NCBI GenBank assembly: GCA_030602675.1
Contig: JAUVZH010000046.1
Coordinates: forward strand, 1-11,277
Length of the DNA stretch: 11,277 nt
Origin: Candidatus Heimdallarchaeota archaeon
GTDB taxonomy: Archaea; Asgardarchaeota; Heimdallarchaeia; JABLTI01
Reading direction: 5' to 3'
The notes under the pieces are model-generated. The model saw nothing but the letters and a program-made list of their open reading frames with translations. It was not told the DNA's origin and made no database searches. This document shows, one piece after another, positions 1 through 5,252 of the stretch. The number at the start of each line of letters is the position of its first letter. Position 1 is the first letter of the stretch. Both the position numbers and the translations under genes were made by a program.

Positions 1-561
1 TCTAGATTTATAGTAAAAAGGTACAGAAAACAATCTGATTTTTTCTAAATCCTTTTCTGATGCTAGTTGAGCAACGGTAGGGGGTTTTGTGCTTGCTTTT
101 GTTAATGTTAAACCACCGTAAAGACTTCTACCAGCACTTTCAGAACCTTTCATTGAATGTTTTAAAAGATCATTTTTCGTAAAATTCAACACAAATACAT
201 CATTTAATGCTGTGAAGACTGCTGCAAGACCTGAATCTGAACTTCCACTAAATATCCCATAATTATTAGATTTTATAGTAATATTTGCAGAGATGTTATT
301 TTGACTCAAAAATGAACGAATCGCTTTGATAATCTGCTGACCACGTAAACCACTAATCTTTTTACCATTGATGGAAAATTTAACATCTATATCATTAGCT
401 GATTTCGAAACTTCTACAGTAGTTTCAGTTCTGGTTTCTCCATCAGAACTTGTTACAGCCAAACCCATTGTATCATATAATGGAGTGCGATCAGGATTTA
501 TACCACCTAGGAAAATTATCGGAATTGTTGGATAAGCAACTGCAACAGACTTTTTTTTCAT
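1..561 (-). CDS. Mevalonate 3-kinase / bisphosphomevalonate decarboxylase-like protein (GHMP fold), C-terminus cut by window edge
   Basis: The frame is open from an ATG at 559-561 to the window edge, giving the first 187 residues of a protein usually about 320 long. I translated it by hand. It begins with an AYPTIPIIFLGG-type segment (residues 9-20), has a GHMP ATP-binding loop GIFSGSSDSGLAA (102-114) and the signature SESAGRSLYGG (140-150). These match the diphosphomevalonate decarboxylase superfamily, and from memory the wording is closest to Thermoplasma mevalonate 3-kinase (Ta1305), which phosphorylates mevalonate on the 3-hydroxyl. Residue 18 is Leu, where classical decarboxylases carry the Lys of their KYWGK motif; mevalonate 3-kinase also has Leu there. 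The paralogous bisphosphomevalonate decarboxylase cannot be excluded because the C-terminal half is missing. The start overlaps the stop of the upstream kinase (ATGA), implying translational coupling. Family is confident; exact reaction is not. Confidence 0.8.
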   Translation of the reverse strand, partial: MKKKSVAVAYPTIPIIFLGGINPDRTPLYDTMGLAVTSSDGETRTETTVEVSKSANDIDVKFSINGKKISGLRGQQIIKAIRSFLSQNNISANITIKSNNYGIFSGSSDSGLAAVFTALNDVFVLNFTKNDLLKHSMKGSESAGRSLYGGLTLTKASTKPPTVAQLASEKDLEKIRLFSVPFYYKSR

Positions 562-1412
562 TCTAATACACCAGGTTTAATCGTAAAATCCTTCAGTTTG
601 TTTAGTTCCTCGATTCGTAGCAGAATATAATCTAGTGTTTCTTCAAAACCTTCAGAAAGTCCATTCATATTGACTATTTTGAAATCACTCTGAGAACATT
701 TAGATAGAAAATACTCCTGAATTTCAAAATATTTACTTATCTGAGGTAGTAATCTATCACCCGAACTTCTGATATGGGAATATTTTGAACGTTGTTTAAT
801 GCGTTCTCTATATACATCTTCATCAGTTATTTGAAGAAGTATTGGGATTACACTTGGATGCTCTAAAAATTCTGATGAAAACTGCTTAGGTAAGAAATGC
901 AAATATTCAATAATCATGCTTTCTCCATCCCTCAAACCTCTATCAAAAACCATACGCTCCACAGCTTGATTCATTGTTTTTGCTTGGGTTTCAAATCCTT
1001 TAGTTAGATTTTCTTTAGTATAATCACCGAAATATTTCCAAGTATTATAGACACTTTCATGGAAAATTTCGTTTTCATCTCTATTAATGATGGATCGCAA
1101 AGAAGAACGTAACGCATCTCCACCAATTACTATTCCAATATTTAATGCTACTGAGAGTTCTTTTGCTAAAGTAGTTTTTCCAACTCCAGGTATACCGGCA
1201 ATTATCGGAAGTACTGGTAATTTTTGAAGCCCATCTTTTATTAATGTCTTATATTCAGAGAAGATTAAGTATCGTTTCAAGTACTTGGGATGTACTTCTT
1301 TTAAAGAATCTTGAATGTCTTTATCAGAAATTGATTTTGTTAAAATTTCACTTATTATCTTTAATGGTAAACCTGTAGCAAGCAAATTGGATTCATTAGT
1401 CAGATAAATCAT
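558..1412 (-). CDS. P-loop kinase of the 2-phosphoglycerate-kinase-like family, probable mevalonate-3-phosphate 5-kinase
   Basis: This 284-residue protein has a helical N-terminal part (about 1-65), then a P-loop kinase domain. Numbered from the ATG: Walker A GIPGVGKTT at 73-81, a GGDALRSSLR segment at 97-106 where 2-phosphoglycerate kinases have a nucleotide-domain Asp-x-Ile-Arg stretch, and EYLHFLP at 169-175, matching the family's E-x-x-H-x-x-P. An Arg-rich lid (RERIKQR) lies near 202-208. By sequence alone it would be called 2-phosphoglycerate kinase (cyclic 2,3-diphosphoglycerate synthesis). The ATGA overlap with a mevalonate 3-kinase-like gene points instead to mevalonate-3-phosphate 5-kinase, which in Thermoplasma (Ta0762) is a member of this same family. 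An in-frame TTG at 1416-1418 would add two residues; I prefer the ATG at 1410-1412. The ribosome site is weak (TGGT). The family call is firm; the substrate is inferred from context. Confidence 0.75.
   Translation of the reverse strand: MIYLTNESNLLATGLPLKIISEILTKSISDKDIQDSLKEVHPKYLKRYLIFSEYKTLIKDGLQKLPVLPIIAGIPGVGKTTLAKELSVALNIGIVIGGDALRSSLRSIINRDENEIFHESVYNTWKYFGDYTKENLTKGFETQAKTMNQAVERMVFDRGLRDGESMIIEYLHFLPKQFSSEFLEHPSVIPILLQITDEDVYRERIKQRSKYSHIRSSGDRLLPQISKYFEIQEYFLSKCSQSDFKIVNMNGLSEGFEETLDYILLRIEELNKLKDFTIKPGVLE
569..572 (-). promoter_or_regulatory. Shine-Dalgarno site of the mevalonate 3-kinase-like gene
   Basis: GGTG on the minus strand, 7 bases before the ATG at 559-561 and inside the end of the kinase gene. 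It supports reinitiation at the ATGA overlap. Confidence 0.45.
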
Positions 1413-1645
1413 AGTCAAACCAGCTAATTTCTTTTTTCATAAGAATACAATCAAGTAATTATATCTTCCTTTAATCTAAAATTTTCGTAAGAGTGAATTA
1501 AATAATATAGGTTTGAACAAAAATACTATATAACAAATTGCTTATTTTCATCAAAAGAGGAAGATTTTTAATAGTAAAACTTTGCAAAAGTGACATAGAT
1601 TAATAATAATTGTTTTGTACAAACAAATTGTAGGAATGAAAGAAA
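1413..1645. promoter_or_regulatory. Divergent intergenic region between the mevalonate pair and uS19
   Basis: This AT-rich gap of about 230 bases must hold promoters for both the leftward kinase operon and rightward uS19. TATA-like stretches are CTATATAA at 1526-1533 and TTTTTAATA near 1565-1573, but I cannot assign either firmly. A weak AGGA lies at 1632-1635, 10 bases before the uS19 ATG. A 22-base imperfect palindrome sits at 1608-1629 and is listed separately. Confidence 0.4.
1608..1629. promoter_or_regulatory. Imperfect palindrome upstream of uS19, possible operator
   Basis: Centred on GTAC (1617-1620) with core TTTGTACAAA and AT-rich outer arms; 9 of 11 symmetric positions pair. It ends 16 bases before the uS19 start, where a bound repressor would block transcription or the leader. 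No regulator is encoded nearby, so the function is inferred from symmetry and position. AT-rich DNA produces such symmetry by chance fairly often. Confidence 0.3.
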
Positions 1646-2089
1646 ATGTCTACACAAGAAGTAACACAAGCAGAAATTAGAAAATTCAAATACATGGGCT
1701 TATCATTTGACGAACTACAAGCCCTATCAATGGATGAATTTATCAAACTATTACCTTCAAGGAAAAGAAGGAGCTTAACTCGTCCTTCTTATTGGACTGC
1801 TAAACGAAAGAAATTGCTTGAGGATATTCGTAAACAAATTAGAATGATTAAAGATGGCAATAAGAGAATCAAAATAGTAAAAACTCATCTAAGAGATATG
1901 ATTATTTTACCCGAAATGATTCATGCTAGAATAGGGGTTCATAATGGTAAGGATTTTGTAGAATTTATTATCCATCCTGATCAAGTAGGGCATATTTTTG
2001 GCGAATTTGCTTTATCAACAAAGCTCGTGAAGCATGGTTCTCCTGGAATGGGTGCAACAAAATCAAGTCTTTATATTCCGCTTAAATAA
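1646..2089 (+). CDS. rps19: Small ribosomal subunit protein uS19 (archaeal S19, eukaryotic RPS15 type)
   Basis: A 147-residue small-subunit protein located in the head of the 30S subunit near the decoding region, where it helps contact tRNA and bind 16S rRNA with S13. The C-terminal two thirds carry the family signature: KTHLRDMIILPEM at 79-91, the IGVHNGK turn at 96-102, a GHIFGEF stretch at 115-121, and the end KHGSPGMGATKSSLYIPLK. An N-terminal extension (about 1-70), beginning RKFKYMGLSFDEL, is shared with archaeal and eukaryotic versions and absent from bacterial S19. Length fits eukaryotic RPS15 (about 145). In most archaea this gene sits between L2 and L22 in the S10 operon; here neither neighbour is present. 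The ATG is preceded only by a weak AGGA. Confidence 0.96.
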   Translation: MSTQEVTQAEIRKFKYMGLSFDELQALSMDEFIKLLPSRKRRSLTRPSYWTAKRKKLLEDIRKQIRMIKDGNKRIKIVKTHLRDMIILPEMIHARIGVHNGKDFVEFIIHPDQVGHIFGEFALSTKLVKHGSPGMGATKSSLYIPLK

Positions 2090-2090
2090 T

Positions 2091-2116
2091 CTTCTTTTTA
2101 GGGGATTAATATCCCC
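2091..2116 (+). terminator. T-rich tract plus perfect short hairpin after uS19
   Basis: Directly after the uS19 stop is CTTCTTTTT (2091-2099), a typical archaeal oligo-T stop signal. Then follows a perfect 6-bp hairpin, GGGGAT-TAAT-ATCCCC (2101-2116), unusually GC-rich for this DNA. The hairpin precedes the next gene by 43 bases, so it could also act on that gene's leader. Confidence 0.45.
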
Positions 2117-2159
2117 AAAATTACTTTTCTTCTGAATTGTCATTCCATTAACCTTATTA

Positions 2160-2651
2160 TTGAAAAATGATAATAGGTGTATTATCAAAATCGTTGCTGA
2201 ATTTCCATTTCGATTTCATGGCGTGTTAAATGATTTAGGTGCAGATAATTTGTCAAGATTCAAGTTACCCAAATTGAAAGATAAAAGAGCTGAAAAGGGG
2301 TTAAGAAAACAAATCATTAGTGTTTTTAGTGTTGATGTTAACGAAATGGGACCTGTTGTAGAATCTATTGCTTCACCCTATACTTCTGACTCTTTATTTA
2401 ATGAACGTGAGATATCTATTCTATTTACTACTGTAACAATGTTAGGAGTAAAAGAAATGATAATGGGTGAATTGAAACTAATCTTCGAGATATTTGACTC
2501 TGTTATGAATGATGGAAGACCAGCTAAGAAAATTATTGTTACTATATGTGGCGAAGATGCTGATAGTGGACAAGTAAGAACAATAGTTAGAAATATGATT
2601 CACAGTTCTAATAATGCTATAAAGAACCTTGAAAACATAATGGAAAGATAG
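2160..2651 (+). CDS. Conserved-looking hypothetical protein, 163 residues
   Basis: I do not recognise this protein. It is soluble, with no signal peptide or membrane segment. An N-terminal strand (CIIKIVAEFPFRFH, 7-20) is followed by a basic stretch (34-51, Lys/Arg rich), a second strand (QIISVFSVDV, 51-60), a hydrophobic helix-like middle (84-116), a strand KKIIVTICGED (123-133) and a C-terminal helix (138-162). The pattern suggests a small alpha/beta domain. The basic stretch could bind nucleic acid. The only plausible start is TTG at 2160-2162: an in-frame stop lies at 2133-2135, and the next in-frame ATG is far inside the gene. I see no Shine-Dalgarno site. It lies between uS19 and uS2 on the same strand, but gaps of 70 and 164 bases argue against tight coupling to either. 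Codon use and length support a real gene. Confidence 0.65.
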   Translation: MKNDNRCIIKIVAEFPFRFHGVLNDLGADNLSRFKLPKLKDKRAEKGLRKQIISVFSVDVNEMGPVVESIASPYTSDSLFNEREISILFTTVTMLGVKEMIMGELKLIFEIFDSVMNDGRPAKKIIVTICGEDADSGQVRTIVRNMIHSSNNAIKNLENIMER

Positions 2652-2763
2652 TTCCTCATAGCTAAATAAATCATCATTATGAGTTATTAGATGAAAAATT
2701 GCAAATTATTTAGTAACAGAGAATTTTATAAAGTAGTTATTTATTTCTCAATTCATTACGAAC

Positions 2764-2778
2764 AAAAGAATTTTAAAC
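2764..2778 (+). promoter_or_regulatory. Probable promoter (BRE + TATA) of uS2
   Basis: A purine-rich AAAAGAA followed by TTTTAAAC (2771-2778) fits the archaeal TFB/TBP element. Transcription would begin near 2800, giving a leader of about 15 bases. An alternative TATA, TTTTATAAAG, lies at 2724-2733 and would give a leader of about 60 bases. Confidence 0.4.
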
Positions 2779-2815
2779 AATTCTTAACCGAATTTGCATT
2801 ACAGAAACAAAAAAT

Positions 2816-3532
2816 ATGCTTCAAATTTACGAGTTAATTGAGGTACAGAAGTTGGCAATAGAAGCAGATCAAATAACAGATGATTTACTCATTGGATTAG
2901 ATGAATATTTAGCCGCAGGTGTACATATAGGCACTAGAATTGGCACAAAATCAATGAAGGATTTTATTTACCTTATCCGTAGCGATGGATTGTATGTATT
3001 AGATGTTCGTGCAACTGATGAAAGAATAAGAACCTTAGCAAAATTCCTTGCACGATATGAACCAAATCAAATAGCCGTTTTTTCAGCCAGACAATATGGG
3101 CAAGTACCAGGAAGCAAACTTGCTAAAGCGTGTGGTTTTCGAAGCGTTCCTGGCAGATTTATCCCTGGAACTTTAACAAATCCAGAATTTTCGGGTTTTA
3201 TTGAACCAGAAGTAATTCTCGTAACAGATCCACGTGCAGATAAACAAGCTATAAAAGAAGCAAACAAAATTGGCATTGTTGTTGCTGCAATGTGTGATAC
3301 AGACAACGAATTAAAAGGAGTAGATATTTGTGTTCCAACAAATAATAAAGGACGCAGAGCTTTAGCTATAGTCTACTGGCTTTTAGCAAGAGAAATATTG
3401 AGAGCTCGAGGAGAAATTCCTCCAGATGGCACCATCTCTGAAACTGTTGAAGAATTCACATTTAAAGTACTCCCAAGTAGTATGCAAATTACTACTGAAG
3501 GTAAAGAAGGATCTACAGAAGGAGATTCTTAA
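2816..3532 (+). CDS. rps2: Small ribosomal subunit protein uS2 (archaeal S2 / eukaryotic RPSA type)
   Basis: A 238-residue protein that binds the 30S subunit between head and body. Family signatures in order: LAAGVHIGT (32-40), the GRFIPGTLTNP segment (113-123), EVILVTDPRADKQAI (132-146), CDTDN (160-164), VPTNNKGRRALA (173-184) and YWLLAREIL (187-195). It lacks the coiled-coil insertion of bacterial S2, and the LTNP wording is archaeal/eukaryotic. The last 40 residues are low in conserved motifs and end in an acidic Gly/Ser/Thr-rich tail (225-238). The ATG has no Shine-Dalgarno site, in keeping with the short leader predicted from the promoter. The usual archaeal neighbours upstream (L18e, L13, S9, RpoN, RpoK, enolase) are absent, so it appears to be transcribed alone and ends at a hairpin. 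Confidence 0.97.
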   Translation: MLQIYELIEVQKLAIEADQITDDLLIGLDEYLAAGVHIGTRIGTKSMKDFIYLIRSDGLYVLDVRATDERIRTLAKFLARYEPNQIAVFSARQYGQVPGSKLAKACGFRSVPGRFIPGTLTNPEFSGFIEPEVILVTDPRADKQAIKEANKIGIVVAAMCDTDNELKGVDICVPTNNKGRRALAIVYWLLAREILRARGEIPPDGTISETVEEFTFKVLPSSMQITTEGKEGSTEGDS

Positions 3533-3538
3533 GAGAAC

Positions 3539-3577
3539 GTTGATTATTAATCAACTTTCTTTGCTTTTTATTGATTT
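3539..3577 (+). terminator. Terminator of uS2
   Basis: GTTGAT/ATCAAC stem (3539-3544 with 3550-3555; 6-7 bp) 7 bases after the uS2 stop, followed by a T-rich run (TTTCTTTGCTTTTTATTGATTTT). This is the best hairpin-plus-T-tail in the window. Confidence 0.6.
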
Positions 3578-3612
3578 TATAATATAATCCACAAGTAAAT
3601 AGGTTGAGCATA

Positions 3613-3639
3613 GTCAGTAAACATTCTTTCTTTACTGAC
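3613..3639 (-). terminator. 9-bp hairpin spanning the stop codon of the presenilin-like gene
   Basis: Perfect arms GTCAGTAAA (3613-3621) and TTTACTGAC (3631-3639) with a 9-base loop. On the minus strand the TAA stop (3632-3634) lies inside the first arm. A further 5 bp (AATAG 3598-3602 with CTATT 3640-3644) could extend it with a bulge. There is no T tail on the minus strand, so it may protect or end the mRNA 3' end in a non-standard way. Confidence 0.4.
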
Positions 3640-4759
3640 CTATTCCAAACCAATCAGGCATATTCCATCCCCAACCCTCATAACCAGTCAGTAATGTTAT
3701 ACCCCAAACTCCAAACGCTAAGGCTAATCCTAAACCTATAGATAATGGTAAACCAGGCATCATCTTCACTTTCTCGAGAAGCTTGATTGTAATAATGGAA
3801 CCTATAATGACACCAACAAGAGCTCCAATAGCAGCAAAGAAACCCAACCTAATGAGAGCAAAACTAACGATCATTCCGAAAAAGGCTAAATCGCCAAGTC
3901 CCAATTCAATATAATCAACATAAACGTATTGAGCTTCCTCAGAAGCGATTGTCCTTTCTGGTAATTCAGTTAATGTTTTGGATTCATGTTCCATATTCAC
4001 AGTTTCATTAATAGCTGGTTCTTCTTCAAGTGTATCCTTTACAGGATTTTCACTATTCTCTAATTCACGTTGTTCCTCGAGGTATCTTTCTTCACTGATT
4101 TCAGCGATTTTTTTGATGGGACCTCTAAAGACAGATATAATGTCATAGATGCTTAATCCAATCATAACAAAAACAGCAATAAGTGTAGGGAGAAATACTG
4201 ACAAGAATGTTCCAGCAAGAACAGCAAATAACAGAGCCATGATTTGAGGCCAAGGATGTGGGATAATTTGGTAAAGCATTGATAACACAGTAACTATTGT
4301 ATAACCCAATCCTACTACTATTCCTGCAGCAATAATTATCCATTGAGTTGTAGAGCTGAATTCAGATCCTTCTTTGAAAACATCAAGAAAATAGTAGGGA
4401 GCTGTATAAATTAGTAGAAATACAAAGAAAAATGTGGTTATTGAAATAGCTGTAGCAAATAGAGCTTTTAGTACTTTCATATTTCCATATTTGAAAACCA
4501 GAAATATTCCTGTTGCACCAATGAATGCTATTCCTACATAAAAAAGCACATTGTAAACAATATTACCAAATAAACCTCCGCCCGGAATTGTCCCTGAAGG
4601 AGGACCTTCTCCTCCACCAAAAGAAGTAAAAAAATAACCAAAGATTATAAAACTGCTAATACTACTCAATATAGCACTTATTAGAATTGGAATTGATAAT
4701 GATATAATTCGCTTTTTAATGGTAACACTAAATGTTCCCAGTTGACTTGCATAACTCAT
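3632..4759 (-). CDS. Presenilin / signal peptide peptidase family intramembrane aspartyl protease
   Basis: A 375-residue membrane protein with about nine hydrophobic segments (near 18-43, 66-89, 97-122, 139-163, 170-188, 189-211, 285-303, 305-326, 335-357). It carries all three hallmarks of peptidase family A22: the YD motif in segment 6 (SIYDIISVF, catalytic Asp206), GLGD in segment 7 (287-290, catalytic Asp290) and a PxLP motif before segment 9 (335-338, PGLP in place of PALP). The enzyme should cut transmembrane helices of other proteins within the membrane. After Asp206 the sequence RGPIKKIAEISEER resembles the presenilin wording (KGP...E..ER) more than signal peptide peptidase. A 65-residue acidic hydrophilic loop (220-284) separates segments 6 and 7, as in presenilin. 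A Gly/Pro-rich loop lies at 47-63. Start: ATG with GAAGGA 9 bases upstream. No gamma-secretase partner gene is visible. Confidence 0.9.
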   Translation of the reverse strand: MSYASQLGTFSVTIKKRIISLSIPILISAILSSISSFIIFGYFFTSFGGGEGPPSGTIPGGGLFGNIVYNVLFYVGIAFIGATGIFLVFKYGNMKVLKALFATAISITTFFFVFLLIYTAPYYFLDVFKEGSEFSSTTQWIIIAAGIVVGLGYTIVTVLSMLYQIIPHPWPQIMALLFAVLAGTFLSVFLPTLIAVFVMIGLSIYDIISVFRGPIKKIAEISEERYLEEQRELENSENPVKDTLEEEPAINETVNMEHESKTLTELPERTIASEEAQYVYVDYIELGLGDLAFFGMIVSFALIRLGFFAAIGALVGVIIGSIITIKLLEKVKMMPGLPLSIGLGLALAFGVWGITLLTGYEGWGWNMPDWFGIGQ

Positions 4760-4768
4760 AGTTGATGT

Positions 4769-4774
4769 TCCTTC
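4769..4774 (-). promoter_or_regulatory. Shine-Dalgarno site of the presenilin-like gene
   Basis: GAAGGA on the minus strand, 9 bases before the ATG at 4757-4759. It fixes this start. Confidence 0.5.
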
Positions 4775-4837
4775 TTTTTAATCTTGGCAGCCAATTGTAA
4801 TACTATTAAGATTGGGTAACCTATCAAAAAACATTTG

Positions 4838-4847
4838 CTTTTATAAC
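4838..4847 (-). promoter_or_regulatory. Probable TATA box of the presenilin-like gene
   Basis: GTTATAAAAG on the minus strand; a start about 26 bases downstream would give a leader of about 55 bases. It lies between the 77-residue gene and the protease gene, so the protease probably has its own promoter. Confidence 0.45.
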
Positions 4848-4863
4848 GAAAATTTCTCAATAG

Positions 4864-4887
4864 CTTATTAAAAGAAAGAAAAGATAG
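4864..4887 (-). terminator. Pyrimidine/T-rich tract after the 77-residue gene
   Basis: On the minus strand, 8 bases past the TAG stop, runs ATCTTTTCTTTCTTTTAA, an oligo-T-like archaeal termination signal. There is no convincing hairpin. Confidence 0.35.
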
Positions 4888-4895
4888 CCGAGAAA

Positions 4896-5129
4896 CTAAG
4901 TACTAGCTTCTGCGGTTGTTTTAGCAGGTTCTTCATCAGCACCAGGTTTTTTGATGAAAGCAACTACTAATACAATTAATCCGACACCAAAAATTATTAT
5001 ACCAAACCATAATAGCCAATCTGACCATGTTAATGGATCATACATGATTGCACCGACAATTATCATAATAATTCCAATAACGAATTGGACTATTGCAGCA
5101 ATAAATGGACCTTTTCTCACATGTTTCAC
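4896..5129 (-). CDS. Small membrane protein with two transmembrane helices
   Basis: A 77-residue protein of unrecognised family. A short basic N-terminus (MKHVRKG) is followed by helix 1 (about 8-30), a tight polar turn DPLTWSD (31-37), helix 2 (about 38-59), KKPG and an acidic, Ala/Thr-rich tail. Positive charges at both ends suggest a hairpin with both termini in the cytoplasm. The start is GTG at 5127-5129; a second GTG at 5118-5120 would shorten it by three residues, and no Shine-Dalgarno site decides between them. It lies 136 bases upstream of the presenilin-like gene on the same strand, but each seems to have its own signals. The helices are rich in Ile, Val and Gly with Gly-containing faces. 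Real-gene status rests on the coherent topology and position; the opposite-strand frame here lacks such sense. Confidence 0.65.
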   Translation of the reverse strand: MKHVRKGPFIAAIVQFVIGIIMIIVGAIMYDPLTWSDWLLWFGIIIFGVGLIVLVVAFIKKPGADEEPAKTTAEAST

Positions 5130-5201
5130 ATCCGTTGTTTGCTATTTTTGAGTTCTAATTGACTCAAATTGTTTCTGAGTGTCAGTTAATTAGAAATCCT
5201 A

Positions 5202-5225
5202 CAATAAAAGGTTTCTGCTAAAAAA
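5202..5225 (-). promoter_or_regulatory. T6 tract ending the 758-residue gene and TATA-like stretch for the 77-residue gene
   Basis: On the minus strand, T6 at 5220-5225 lies about 28 bases after the upstream stop and could end that transcript. It is followed by CCTTTTATTG (5203-5212), a TATA-like stretch that could start the small membrane protein's transcript. Both readings are tentative. Confidence 0.3.
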
Positions 5226-5252
5226 TAATTTTGAGAAAGATACAAGAGATTC

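Noticed and set aside
558..1412. Annotation of the P-loop kinase simply as 2-phosphoglycerate kinase
   Set aside because: The family match holds, but the ATGA overlap with a mevalonate 3-kinase-like gene makes a mevalonate substrate more likely; kept only as the rival reading.
2655..2683. CTCATA/TATGAG inverted repeat after the 163-residue gene
   Set aside because: Only 6 AT-rich pairs with a 17-base loop and no T tail; expected by chance in this DNA.
3067..3306. Minus-strand open frame inside uS2
   Set aside because: Lies opposite the most conserved part of uS2; shadow frame.
4951..5151. Plus-strand open frame of 66 codons opposite the 77-residue membrane protein
   Set aside because: Ile/Asn/Pro-rich composition without coherent topology, whereas the minus-strand protein has two clean helices with basic flanks.
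5162..5180. ACTCA/TGAGT inverted repeat upstream of the 77-residue gene
   Set aside because: Five pairs with a 9-base spacer; too short to separate from chance.
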